Of a stretch of 64,000 nucleotides of DNA, positions 43,670 to 57,400 are shown in pieces. The translations under genes were made by a program, and so were the position numbers. The notes beneath the pieces were generated by a model, which did no database searches, had not been told where the DNA came from, and saw only the letters and a program-made list of their open reading frames with translations. The first letter of the stretch is position 1; the number at the start of each line of letters is the position of its first letter. Origin of the DNA: Myotis daubentonii (lineage: Eukaryota > Chordata > Mammalia > Chiroptera > Vespertilionidae); NCBI RefSeq assembly GCF_963259705.1, contig NC_081844.1, positions 18,771,715-18,835,714 on the forward strand, read 5' to 3'.

Positions 43670-44350
43670 CCCTGATTGCCCTGCGGCTCTGTGTGTGACA
43701 GGGGGCAGGGCCACAACCTCCCTATCTGCCCTGCTCTGTTCGTGACAGGGGAAGGCGCCCCAACCCCCTGATCGGCCCTGCTCTGTGCATGACAGGGGGG
43801 AGCTCCCCAACCCACTGATTGGCCCTGCTCTGTGTGTGACAGGGTACGGAGCCCCAACTCCCCTGATGGGCCCTGCTCTGTGCGTGACAGGGTGCAGCGC
43901 CCCAACCCCCTGATTGGCCCTGCTCTGTGGGTGACAGGGGGAGGCGCCCCAACCCCCTGATCCGCCCTGCTCTGTGCATGACAGGGGGGAGCTCCCCAAC
44001 CCACTGATTGGCCCTGCTCTGTGTGTGACAGGGTACAGAGCCCCAACTCCCCTGATGGGCCCTGCTCTGTGCGTGACAGGGGGCAGTGCCCCAACCCCCT
44101 GATCAGCCGGCTCTGTATGTGACAGGGGTGGCGCCACAACCCCCTGATCTGCCCTGCTCTGTGTGTGACAGGGGGTAGCGCCGCAATCTCCCCATCAACC
44201 CTGCCTTGAGTGTGACAGGGGGCGGCGCCCCAACCCCCCAATCGGCCCTACCCTGAGCGTGACTGGGGGTGGCATCGCAACCTTCCAATCTGCCCTGCTC
44301 TGTGCATGACAGGGGGCGGCGCCCCAACTCCCCAATCGGCCCTGCTCTGA
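43670..44350 (+). repeat. 47-bp minisatellite in H7
   Basis: About 14 copies of the unit also found, inverted, in H5 and H13 (CCCTGCTCTGTGYGTGACAG, then CCCCAACCCCCTGATC). Confidence 0.92.
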
Positions 44351-44533
44351 GCCCGACCAGGGGCTGCGGGGCAGGCACCTAGGGATTGGGCCTGCCCTCT
44401 GCCACCCAGGAGCGGGCCTAAGCCAGCAGGTCGTTATCTCCCGAGGGGTCCCAGACTGTGAGAGGGCACAAGTGGGGCTGAGGGACACCCCCCTCCCCGC
44501 CAAGTGCACAAATTTTTGTGCACCGGCCCTCTA

Positions 44534-44547
44534 GTGTGTGTGTGTGT

Positions 44548-44587
<40 letters not shown>
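44534..44587. repeat. (TG)n microsatellite
   Basis: TG run beginning at the 3' terminus of H7. Confidence 0.95.
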
Positions 44588-44589
44588 AT

Positions 44590-44763
44590 TTACTATTATT
44601 ATTATTGAGAGAGGAAAGGAGAGGGAGAGAGAGTGAAACATTACCAATGAAAGACACATCAATTGGCTGCCTATTACATACCCCTACTGGGCAGGAAATT
44701 GAACCAGCAACCTTTTGGTTTATGAAACAACACTCATCCAACTGAGCCACACAGTCCAGGGCA
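44590..44763 (-). mobile_element. Ves SINE at ARMC6 3' end
   Basis: Diverged reverse copy between the (TG)n next to H7 and the ARMC6 poly(A) signal. Confidence 0.82.
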
Positions 44764-45478
44764 AGCAAGGTCTTTTTATTACCACACAGAAATGGCTGGC
44801 CTGGGGCCCCAGAGATAGACCAGCCTCAGTCCCTGCCCTCTGGCCAGGAAAGGCAAGGTATCTTCGACCCATTTACAGGTGAGAAAAACAGGAGCAAAGC
44901 AAGAATGGACTTGAATAGGCAGAAGCGAGATCCCTGCCCCACTCTGAGACTGGCCAGTGTGTCTGCCAAATTTCAGATAGCCCTTCACCCAAGCAATGCT
45001 GAGAAGGTCCTTCTGGTAGGAAAGGGCTTGGGGGAGGGGCCAAGATGGGTAATACTAACACTGTTGGCTGGTGATGGGAGCACAAGACCCAGTGTAGATG
45101 CCTTACCAGTGCTCCCTTTCTACCCCCAAGCTTGTACCTGGTACCCATCAGAAAACAGGTCTCACTGAGTTGGGGGAGGAATCTGGGAGGCAGAGTGGCT
45201 GGACATGGATCTCCCCATTTCCTGAGTCACACGACTCACCCAGAGTCGCAATCTAGGAGGCTGGGTCAAGGTGCCAGGTTGCCCTTCTGGCCGGTCCACA
45301 GCTCTCGGAGCTCTACATGGCACCCCAGGTCCCGCAGGGCTGCCTTGGCCACGTCCTCACAATCTTGGTGAGCAACACGGGCCTGCACAATGAGTGCTTC
45401 AGCCCCCAGGTCCAGGATGAGCTGTGAGAAGGCCTGGCTGCGGGCCACTAGGTTTCGGATCAGCATGCAGGCCTGTTT
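44758..45478 (-). CDS. ARMC6: ARMC6 last exon: C-terminus, stop and 3'UTR
   Basis: Acceptor TTTCTAG|AAACAG at 45478. Coding [17 protein letters not shown] to the final GNLAP; stop TGA at 45266-45268. The remaining ~500 bp is 3'UTR, ending at an AATAAA on the minus strand (plus-strand TTTATT at 44775-44780). Cleavage should fall near 44,755-44,765, right at the edge of a Ves SINE. Confidence 0.92.
44775..44780 (-). terminator. ARMC6: ARMC6 poly(A) signal AATAAA
   Basis: Canonical hexamer on the minus strand, about 490 bp after the ARMC6 stop codon. It is the last unique sequence before the SINE at 44,590-44,763. Confidence 0.75.
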
Positions 45479-48400
45479 CTAGAAAGGAGAGAAGATGAAG
45501 GCTGTAGGCTGATGCTTAAAGTCCCAAGGTAGGATCCACTCCGATCTTGGGGTTATCCTCATTACACAATGATGACCACAGCCATTATTCGATGGGTGCT
45601 ATGCTATGACTCATCAGGCCAGATGCATCCCTTCACTTCATCTTCTCCACAGCCCAAGGCAAAGCTAATCTATTTCCCAGGGTGCCCAAAGGTTCAGCAG
45701 GTGGGGCTGATCGCTCAGGTATGGATCTTTAGTCTCACAGAGAGTCTGGCAGGGGCCCCAAAGGAAGAGGGCAGCAAGAGAAAGGAAAGAGGGGGTGTGC
45801 ACAGAGCCCATCTGTCAATTACATTGGTACTCCTTCAGTATATCCTGCATTATCTGCCATGTGTGGGTACCTAGAAGCACCCCAATAAGGCTTCCACCAC
45901 CAGTGGATGAGTAGGTGAAGTGTGGGGACTTCTGGCCAGGGTGGTCAGAAAAGGACAAGGTAATGGGCCAGCCAAAGGCATGATGTCCTGGAAGGGCCAG
46001 GAGAGCAAGGCCCTATAGGAACCACAGCCTGGGGCATCTAAGGATCATGAGGCCCCAGTGCTGGGGTGCATGTGAGAGGTGGGAGAACCAGGGACTGCAA
46101 GAAGAAGCGTGGGTTTCAGGCCACAGTGTACGCATAGCTCCGTGTATAGTTCAGCCCTGAAGACTCCCCAGTGAGGCGGGGAGAACCATCCCAAATCCAA
46201 GCAGAGCCCCATCTGCTCTCCCCCATTCCTTCCTCCTCCCCAGATTCCTACAAAGAGCCTAAAAGAAAATATCAAACACAGAATAAAGGAGCAGGGACAG
46301 TATACTCTGGAGGCTGGCATGTAGCTGCAGAACTCTAGGAGCTCGGAAGGAATAGGAACCTATAAGGCTTGGGCCATGATGGGAATGGGGACAGGGACAG
46401 AGACTAGGAGGGCCTGTCTGGCCCCCCTTCTGCATGCGGGCTTCTGCCTCTCCTACGTCCTTACCCACCTGCACACCAGCCTCCTTCGGGTGTGCCTTCA
46501 TCGCCTCCAGTGCAGCCAAAGCACCACCGCCCTCTACAATAATCCGGCTGTTCTCGGGCTTGCGCAGGGCCAGGACACACAGGGCTGCACAGCTCTGCTC
46601 GCATACCTGCAGGATGGGTCACAGGAATGGCTGAGACCAGGCCAACAGACCCCCAGGTGAGTGTCCCAAGACCCCACTTGAACAGATCACTATCAGTTTA
46701 GGTGTGTACCGGACCAGCAATAGCAGGAACACTATCAAGGTGACAAAAACATCAACCAAGCTCTTCTGTCCCACTTCCCGCTCTGTTTACCCTGGCTCTC
46801 ACTCACCAGGCCCCCCTCCACCCTAACCTTGCCTGATCCCACCCCTTGCCCACCCCCATTCTCCCTGCCCCTACCCCTCCCTCATCTCTAGTTGAGGAAA
46901 TGGAATGAGCATCACACAGATATAGTGACTGAGCTGGGATTCCAGATCCACTGCCCACCTCATGAGCCCCTTGGAGGTACCTGGGGGTTGGCCAGGTGCC
47001 GGGTCATGGCAGCCACAATGGACTCTGTCCCACCTGCACGGACAATGGCATCCTTCACATCATCATTGCCTGCAATGGCCCTCAGGGCACTCAGCACTTG
47101 CTTCACAAGGTCCTATATGGAGAGCACAAGGGGGTCACACCCTGGTGCAGCCAGCCCCCCTCCCATCTGCACCAGGTGCTAACTGCTAAGTTGCTGTATT
47201 GTGGGAGGGGGTCGAGGGTAGGTTTGGGGCTGTTCAGCAGTCTGAACAACAGCTAGTGCTGCCCTGGGGCACAGAGGCGGCATGTGACAGCTGGGTTGCT
47301 ATTCATTGTATAGAGAAGGCAGGGGAAGTAGACCTTGTTGTTCCAATGACTTTTCCCCCACCCCCCACAGAGGAAGCATTGGCTCAGGTCAGCAATCAGA
47401 ATACCAGGTCTCCTTGGCCTTGGCTGCAGGCCCAGGGTGGGCAGTGATTGACTTGACCGGCTGCTGTCACTGGCCAGGTCAGGATCCCTAGGCTTAGGCT
47501 GGACATGTGGTGAGGGGGTTAAGTCACTGTTACATGAATTAATGAGGGTCAGGGGTGCTTGACCTGTTGTTATACAGAGAGAAAAGCCCAGGAAGTGAGG
47601 GGTAGGCCTCATTCAAGCATCACACAGCTGAGCTGAGGTCTGGGTTAGCCCTGGTGACACCCACTCCTGTCCCTCCTACTCCTGGAAGAAAATATAAAGA
47701 TACTAGAGAACAGTAAGAAAGAGTGGGATGGGTTTGTCTGCCCCAAAACTTTAGTTCCCTCCTATGGGTCAATGAGGAGTAGAAACACATTTTGGTTTTG
47801 GAATCAGCACACGGGCCAGGCGTGTCCTCACACAGGCTTGTATGGCTGGCAGGAGCCCAAAGGGACAAGTTCCCTGAGAGGCTGGAGACTTCCCCAGGCA
47901 TGGAGAAAAATGTCAGGTTGAAATCAGGGTGAGGGGACGTTGCACTTTAAGACAGCTCTGGATGCCCACCTGATGGTTGTTGCAGTTGGCCAACAGGGCC
48001 ACCAGGATGCCAAGGCCCCCCAGGTCTACGACCTCTTGACAGAACTCGTTGCGAACAGTCAGGTGGGACAGAGTGCTGCAGAGCTCACTCAGGACGCTGG
48101 GGTTGTCAGGGAACGCTGCGGAGAGGGAGGCAGAGGAACTGTGGGGATGAGGAAGGAGCAGAGGACCAGCCACAGCTCCGAGCCAGCAGTCCTGGTTCGA
48201 ATCCTGCTCCACCCTCTGCCTGGCAAGGTGGCTTCCTAAACCAGGAGAGCCCCAGTGAACACCATGGGCAGTATGGACCTGCAGTGCCCCCTGCTGGCAA
48301 TTGAGGAAGACACTGGATGCCCTGCTCCCCCCCACCTCTTCACCATGCCCCAGCTAAATACCAGACCAACTGATGGTAATACCTAAAAAAAGAAAATCAT

Positions 48401-51370
48401 AATAATGCCATAATAAAACATCCGAGACTATTTTTATGATTTTGGGGTAGAAATGACCTTTCTAAGTATAACAGGAAACCCAGAAACCACAGAGAGACAT
48501 ACAGAGTTGACAGGGCAGAACTGAACAGTTGTGAAGACCAAGCTCAGAGGCACAGGGAGGAGGCTGCACTGCCTCTCCTGGGGAAGGGGTGGAGAGCCAT
48601 AATCTATGCAGAGTTAATGTGATAGTCAGTTCGTGTGCCCCAGGGACTCCATGGGCGCTAATCTGATGTGCCATCAAGGTGTTCTCTAGACATAGTGCTA
48701 TCCATCTGCCTTTAAGTGAAGGAGTGGACCCTGGATGGTCTAATCAGCTGAAGACCTTACCAGAGAAACTGAGGTCTTCCGAGGAGGAAAAAGCACCCCT
48801 GTGGAGTGTGGTGTCAGTTCCTGCCCCACGGATTTGACTCGAAAGCCCCACATTAGCCAACTCCTTGCAATAACTCTTTATACCCACATATCCTACTGGT
48901 TGTGTCTCTCTGGTAGAACCCTGACAAAAATGAGCTCCTGTAAATAAACAAGAAAATGCAAATGATCCCTCAGAAAAGCAGCCTGACTTCCAAGATGATC
49001 AAGATCTGTTTCCACCCTCTCCAAGGGTTTGGAGGGGAGACTGAGGCAGGCCCATCTCTCTGGCAGACAAGGCAAGAGCCAGTGGGGAAAGGGAACTCAT
49101 TCTTCTAGCACCTTCAGTACACCAGACCTGTCAGGCCTTTTTTGGTGGATGCAGTGGATGGGAGCTGGTGCTTTGAGGTCTGAATGTCAGTGTTACAAGC
49201 TCCCATGACGGGCTCATGGTTACCCTGGAGTCAGGAACACATATGTGCACAAGAATTTGTGGCCAAGTGTGAACCAAAGTGTGAACTGCTACCTGGGACC
49301 AGCCATAGTGAATGCCTGCAATACTTCCCCCATCTTTGGGAAACACCCTTGTTTTCCCTTTGGGGAGATATTCCCCACTCTCAATCTCGTTGGACAGAGC
49401 TGAGTCCCCTCCCCAAATGGCTTTAGATATGTCCACAGGACTTGGTCCTGGCCAATGATTGCTGGCTCTCCTGGAACAACTAGGAGTCAGGATACTGCTC
49501 CATAAGGGCTACCATGCAGGTAGGATGAAGCCAAGGGAGGCAAGTGGAGCCTAGAGCCAGCCATGCCTATGCCTGAAGTAGCTCTAGGCCCTGACTCTAA
49601 CTCTTACCACACCTGTTCCTACCTTTGGCAGCCTCGATGAGCACCTTCAAGCCTCCGTTCTCCTGCACGATCAGCTTTGCGTGGTCGTGGGCATTGCCGA
49701 AGGGCACACGAATGTCATCATCAAAAGTCATGATGCGGAGGGCCCAAGAGGCCTCCCTGACCACATCAGCAGAGCGGCTGTGCCTGACGATGGCACCAGT
49801 TAATAGGGGCAGCACACCAGCCTTCACCAGACTCTGCCGATTCTGCTCATGTTTCAGGCAGGCATGGCGTATGCAGCGGATCCCAGAGCAAATCAGATCA
49901 GCTGCATCGGCATTCTGGTCCAGAGTGGTCACTAGCAGCTTTAGGCCCTGGGTGTCCAAGAGGTCGGGCTGGCCATTGATCAGTGCTGATAGGGCATTGA
50001 GGGCCTGGAGCAGAAGTCCCTGGTCACCCGCTGCAGCCAGCTTCCAGGCAGCAAGTAGAATGGGGTAGGCACCCTTCTGAGCTGCCAGAAAGCGGCAGGC
50101 CTTGTGCTGCTTGCATTGCTCACAAAAGCGGGTAAGTTGTGCTGACACCTCCTGGGGGTAATAGCAGGCCACGGACTCCTGAAGGTCTTCCAGGATCTAG
50201 AAAACATGGGAGAAACCTCAGTGTCAATTCAGCCCAAGGAGGGCCATAGTGACAGTGCTGTACCCCTGAGGTCTGGACCTACACTGGAAGTTCTGTGGGG
50301 CCAGTTCCAGCCAAGTCAGCTTCTATGCCTGTGCATTTAGGAGCCTTGAGTTTCATAGGCCACATAGAAGTCAAGGTTCAGGCCTCTCAGTGTCCTTGCC
50401 AAGGAGCCACACATACAAGTGCAGATGTTTTAAACATCCCAGCCCTGGCTGCCACTGCATGTGAGGTCCCAAGCAAAACAAACTGTCCAACTAAACTCAG
50501 TCAACCCAGTAGAATCATAAGAAACCATGAAATGGCTGTTGTTTGGGGTTGCTTCTTATGCAGCCATAACTAACTGATACACCCTCCAATGGCCAGCTCT
50601 CCAAAAAAGGTGAAAGCCATCTTCGCTAGGCCTGCTCTCTCTCATTTACTCCACAAATATTTACTGAGCATCTGCCAAATAAAACCATACTGTACACACA
50701 GCTGATTCACTCAAATTTAACTCTAAGCACCTGGGGGGAAATAATAATGAAAGAAAACAATCTGAACAGGACAGACAATCTAGCTGCAATTCAACTCTAT
50801 GACCTCAGTGCCTGCCTGAACAGGAGCCTTAAGACAAACCCATACACGCCTGTCAAAATGACTGTCATCAATAAATCAACAAACAAGTGTTGGTGAGGAT
50901 GTGGAGAAAAGGGAACCCTTCTGCACTGCTGGTGGGAATGCAGATTGGTGGAGCACTGTGAAAAGCAGTATGGAGTTACCTCAAAAAAATAAAAATAGAA
51001 CTGCCTTATGACCTAGCAATAACACTTTTGGGAATTTACCTGAAGAAACCTGAAACAATAATTGGAAAGAATTTATGGACCCTCATGTTCAATGCAACAT
51101 TATTTACAACAGCCAAGATTTGGAAGTAGCCCGAGTGCCCATCAGTAGATGAATGAATAAAAAAGCTGTGGTACAACATGGTCGGTGTGCCTCAGTGGTT
51201 GAGGGTTGACCTATCAACCAAGAGGTCACAGTTTGATTCCCAGTCAGGGCACATGCCCAGGTTGTGGCCTCAGTCCCCAGTAGGGGGCATGCAGGAGGCA
51301 GCCAATCAATGGTTCTCTCTCATCATTGATGTCTCTCTTTCTCCCTCTCCCTTCTTCTCTGAAATCAAGA

Positions 51371-51415
<45 letters not shown>

Positions 51416-54400
51416 GCAGTGATGGTGAACCTCTGACATGCGTGTAAGAGGTGACACGCGAACTCATTTTTTTGGTTGATTTTTCTTTGTTAAATGGCAT
51501 TTAAATATCCTATACTAATACAAGACAGACATGCAAATTGACCGTACTTTCACTACACCTTAAGCCATGCCCACCAGCCAATCAGGGTGACTATATGCAA
51601 ATTAACCCAACTGAGATGGCAGCTGGCAGCCACGGAGCTGGAGCAAGCTGGAGGCTTGCTTGCTCCAGTGATGGAGGAAGCCAAGCTTCCCCGCCTGCCG
51701 AGCCCCAGCTCTGAGCTCCACTGAAAGCAACAAAGTTTCAATTATAGAACGTAAACAAACCCCAGATACCTGCTCTCGGCCAGCCATGGCCACGGAGCTG
51801 GAGCGAGCAGGACTGGGTTGCCCCTGGCGATGGAGGAAGCCAAGCTTTCAGCAGGCCTCCACTAAAGGCAACAAAGTTTCAATTATAGAAGGTAAATAAA
51901 TCCCAGAATAAAAAAGAAAAAAAGAAAAAAAGGAGAGGCTGGGAGCTTACGTCACCAGGGTGCTTGGCCAGCCTGAAAACGGCCTTCAGCCCCTCACCCA
52001 GGCTGGCCAAACCTCCATGGAGTGAGGGTCCCCATTGGGGTGGACATCCTCCGAGGGGTCCCACACTGCAAGAGGGCATAGGCCAGGCTGAGGGACCCCC
52101 CCGCCCTAGCCGAGTGCACAAATTTTTGTGCACCGGGCCTTTAGTATAAAATAAATATCAAAAATATACATCTTTGTTTTACTATGGTTGCAAATACCAA
52201 AAAAATTTCTATATGTGACACAGCACCAGAGTTAAGTTAGGGTTTTTCAAAATGCTGACACGCCAAGCTCAAAAGGTTCGCCATCACTGCACTAGAGGCC
52301 TGGTGCACGAAATTCATGCACGGGGAGGGGGTTGTCACTCAGCTCAGCCTGCACCCTCTCCAATCTGGGACCCCTCGAGGAATGTCCGACTGGGATCAGG
52401 CCTAAACGGGAAGTCAGACATCACTCTGACAGTCCAGGACTGCTGGCTCCCAACCGCTCATTTGCCTGCCTGCCTGATTGCCCCTAACCACTTCTGCCTG
52501 GCAGCCTGATCACCCGCTAACCCCTCCCCTGCCAGCTTGATCGATGCCTAACTGCTCCCCTGCCGGCCTGATTGCCCCTAACTGCCCTCCCCTGCAGGCC
52601 TGATCACCCCTAAGTGTCCTCTCCTGCTGACCCAGTCGCCCCTAACTTCCCTCCCCTGCAGGCCTGGTCACCCCCAACTGCCCTCCCTTCCCTACAGGCC
52701 TGGGCCCTCCCAACTGCCCTCCCATGCAGGCCCGGTCACCCCTAACTGCCCTCCTGTGCTGGCCTGATTGCCCACAACTGCTCTCCCCTGCAGGCCCAGT
52801 CATCCCCCACTACCCTCCCCTGCCAGCCATCTTGTGTCCACATGGGGGCAGCCATCTTGTGTGTTGGAGCGATGGTCAATTTGCATATTACCTCTTTATT
52901 AGATAGGATATTAAAAAAAAAAGGCTGTGGTACAGCCCTGGCCAATGTGGCTCAGTTGGTTGGGTGTCGTCATCTGCACCATAGGGTTGCCAGTATGACT
53001 CTGGGTCAGGGCACATGCCTGGGTTGTAGGCTCGATCCCTGGTATCGGCATGCAGGACCCAGCTCATCAATGCTATGCTCTCACATGGATTTTTTTTTCT
53101 CTTTTTCCCACTCCCTTACTCTCTCTCCACCAAAAATCAATAAAAATATTTTTTAAAGAGCCTCGGCTAGCTATGTTGGTTGAGAGTCGTCTCAAGCAGC
53201 AAAAAGTCACTGGTTAGATTCCCAGTCAGGGCACAGGACTGGATTAAGAGCTTGATCCCCAGTAGGTGGCCTGCAGGAGACAGCTTATAGATATTTCTCG
53301 CTCTCTCTCTTTCTCTCTCTCTCCTTCTCCCTTCCATTCTCTCTAAAATCAATAAAAAAAACATTTAAAAACAGTATTTTTAGGTTCTAGTCAAGATGGC
53401 AGTGTAGGTAAATGTGGTACTTGCCTCCTCCCACACCACGTCAAAATTACAACCACAGAACAACAACTAGTATATTCAGAACTGTCTGAAATCTGGCTGA
53501 ATAGAAGTCCTACAACTAGGGAATTAAAGAAGAAGCCAAAAAGATAAATACCACATGATCTCACTCATTTGCGGAATATAAAGAACATTATAAACTGATG
53601 AACAAAAATAGATACAGCCAAACCGGTTTGGCTCAGTGGATAGAGCGTTGGCCTGCGGACTGAGGGGTCCCGGGTTTGATTCCAGTCAAGGGCATGTGCC
53701 TGGGTTGAGGGCACATCCCCAGTGGGGGTGTGCAGGAGGCAGCTGATCAATGTTTCTCTTTCATCTATGTTTCTAACTCTATCCCTCTCCCTTCCTCTCT
53801 GTAAAAAATCAATAAAATATATTTTTTTAAAAAAACAGATACAAAAGCATAGAACAGACTGTCAAACTACAGCAGGAAGGCAGGTGAGGGTTGGTGGCAG
53901 GGGTAAGAGATCAACTGAAGGACTTGTATAAATGCATGTAAGCATAACCAATGGACTCAAGACACTGGAGGGGGGGGGAGGTGAGGGCATGTGCTGGGGG
54001 CTAAGGGAGGCCGGGGGGAGGTCAATGGGGGGAAAAAGGAGACATATGTACTACTATTTGTAATACTTTAAACAATAAAATAAAATTTAAAAAAAAGAAG
54101 AAGTCACATCAAGATTGGTAGGAGGGGCAGAGATGTGGGGTGGACATGTGGGGCACAGGTGCAGAACCAGCTGGCCCCACACCCACGTGTAGTGGTTTAA
54201 AATTGGAAGGGATTATCTCGGCTGTGGAGCTTTCCCTATTGGATAGGAGCAAGGGGTCTCAACCTCACACCAGGCCCCCCAGCCCAGGGTTCCAGTGCTA
54301 TGAAGAGAAATCCCCATATTTTGGGGCTGTCAAAACCAGCAGGGCCTGTCTGGTGTGGCTCAGTGGTTGAGTGTCTGCCTATGAACCAGGAGGTCATGGT

Positions 54401-57400
54401 TTGATTCCGATCAGGGCATATGTCCGGGTTACAGGCTCCATCCCCAGTCAGGGATGTACAGGAGGCATCCGATCAATGATTCTCTCTCATTGATGTTTCT
54501 ATCTCTCCTTCCCTCTCCCTTCCTCTCTGAAATCAATAATAAATAAATAAATAAAAATTTTAAACCAGCAGGGATTGTAGCTGAGTTACATGGAGGTTGC
54601 TGTAGACCTAGGCAGTTCCTCTTAAAGGGACCCCACACAGGGTAGCAGCTTGAAAGAAACCAGGGACATACAGGGAGGAACTAACTTGTCTGGAATCAGG
54701 GCAAGAGCTGCAGGGGCAGCTACCCCCAGACAGAAGTGCTGGCAGAGGCCACTGTTTCTTTGCGAGCCCTCCCCGCCACAGGGCTAACAGGCATTTTCTT
54801 TTCCTCTCTTCTCTGACTAAATATAGAATAACTGCAATACTAGTATTATGTGTTCTCAATGGCAATTGTGTCATATGCTTTTCAAGTTTCTTGTAGGGTT
54901 CCTGCTAAATGCCACAACCTCAGTTTTTGTTTTTTGTAGTAAAATATACATAAAATCTACCATCTTAACCATTTCTTATTACACAGTTGAGTGGCATTAA
55001 GTACATTCACATCATTGGGCAGACATCACCACCATCCATGTCCAGAAATTATCTTCCCAAACTGAAACTGTCTCCCTTAAACACTAACTCCCCATACTCA
55101 CCTCCGCTAGCCATAGCCATTGGCACCCACCATTCTACTTTCTGTCTCTATGAATTTGACTACTTGTGGAACTTCGTGTAATGGAATTTTGCAGTATTTG
55201 TCCTTTTGTGTCTGGCTTATTTCACAGAGCATAAAGTCAAGCATTTTTCATGCATCAGAACCACAACACACAAGCAGAGCTCAATGGTGCCATGGTATGT
55301 GAGAAGGGTTTGGTTAAGTTGTAAGGTGAGAACAAGGCTAGGAGATTCGAACCCCAATGTGTGTGGCACCACTCACAGGAAAGGGTGAGAAGGAAGCTGG
55401 TAGGATGTATAGGACAGGGACTTTCAGATTTTACTATAAATGCTTGAGTATTGCTTGAATTTTTTATATTTGTTTATTGATTTCAGAGAGGGAGGGAGAG
55501 ATAGAAACATCAGTGATGAGAGAATCATTGATCGGCTGCCTCCTGTATGCCCCACACTGGGGATCGAGCCCGCAACCCAGGCATGTGCCCTTGACCAGAA
55601 TCGAACCTGGGACCCTTCAGTCTACAAGCCGACGCTCTATCCACTGAGCCAAACCAGCTAGAGTTGCTTGACTTTTTTATGCCAAGAGCATATTCACATT
55701 CTTCTTCTGTAATGAAGACTAAAACTTTAAAACTGAAATTAAGAATAATAAAAGAGCAAAGGCTACAAACAAACTAGTTTCCTACACTGCTAGTAGTAGA
55801 CCTCCAAGCCATTCTCTGAGCTTGGCTTCCCCAGGAGAAGGACCTGGGTCTGGGTCCCAGCTCGGCTCCTCAATGGCTGTGACCATAGGTGAGTCACTTA
55901 TTCTTGGGAAGCCTCATATTCCTGATCAACAAAATGGGCTAATCACAGATTGAGTTTTAACCATTTAGCACAATGCTGAGCACTTCAAGAGTACTCGATG
56001 ACTGCTAGAGATCACTGTTACTGAGATCCTTCATATAGAAAGGGCATCTACAAATCAATAAGAAAAAACGATAAACCACCAAATAGAAAAACTGCCAGAA
56101 GACAAGCTCATTTTAAAATACACTCATCCTTACTAGCAAAGTCAAAAGAAAACAAGATGATTTTCACATAACCTCTATAAGGCAGGAGATGGTGAGGACT
56201 CTGAGGAAGGGAGAAATAATAAGCACCTTGCCCTAGTCAGAGCTGGGATCACACCCAGGGCTGCTCCTCCAACTTCTTTTATCACTACACTCCCTTGCTG
56301 CCAGGAGAGTCATTTTACTCTCTTTGGATCTCAATTTCACCATCTGAAAAATGGAAATAATAATCCCAACCTTACAGGTGTCTTTGGGAGAATAACTGAG
56401 ATAGCACAAAGAAAGCACCTTGCACAGAACTGAGTCCACACCCTGTTCTCAATAAACATTAGAACCTTCTGTTGTTTTACAACAGCTTACTACTGTTTGA
56501 TGGATGACCTTAAGGAAAAGACTTAACCACTGTAAGCTATACCTTTCTTGTTTGGGTTGCTGGAGAGCCGGGGCAGGCTCTGAGTCTCCATTTCCCAATC
56601 AGTAATTCAGGAAGAATACCGCCTACTCTACAGGCCAGTTTAAGTGCTAAGGGGAAAGGCTGTAATGTTCTGGTAAAGTCATAGATGACAGCCTTACTAT
56701 GATCCCACTCTCTCTGAGCAAACTTGGTGGTTGGAAAGCTAAAAAGGGGCTCCTCCATGGTGCCCTCCACCCCCAAGAGACCCTCAGACATGGACTCAGG
56801 GAGCCCTAGATGCAAACTCAGGCCCACCTGCAAACGCTGGGCATTCCCTGACCTTCAGAGCCTATATGTGCTGAGTGGAAACCAGGGAAAAAGTGCTTCT
56901 GACAGACTATTACAAGGTGACGTGTATGGGAACAGGCATGTAAGGTCAGCCCTGCCCACATGGGCCACTCCCTCCTACCTGCAGGATGTCGTGTATAGGC
57001 TCCTGAAGTCCATCTGCAGAGACTTTGGGTGCCATCTTTATAATGTTGCTCAGTTCGACCCCTGCAGAAGTGAGGAAACAAGTGACAGCCATCATCCCGA
57101 TGGGCCTGCCAGGATCACACCTCATGTCCCTTCTGTTGATCACCCTGACTCAGGAGGACTTCTGGGAGTTGTTTGGCCCAGCCAGGTGTTGCTCAGTGGT
57201 AGAGCATCGACCTATGAACCAGAAGGTTCGATTCCCAGTCAGGGCGCATGCCTGGGCACTCAATTCCCAGTGTGCGAGGCAGCCCATCAATGATTCTTTC
57301 TTATCATTGATGTTTCTATCTCTCTCTCCCTCTCCCATCCTCTCTGAAATCAATTTTAAAAAGTATTAAACAAAACGGGTTGTTTGTAGTGGTGTGGCTG

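Larger units (their letters stand above)
42566..44534 (+). mobile_element. Composite Helitron H7 (A-B fused dimer)
   Basis: 5' end near 42566 (TCCTATCCAATAATAGAC), A-B junction at 43248/43249 (GGCCTCTA|TCCTATATAG), 3' hairpin GTGCACAAATTTTTGTGCAC and CTAG at 44534. Module A contains a CAAGATGGCGGCC word and AAAAAGAAAAAAAGG; module B carries two tandem arrays. Confidence 0.9.
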
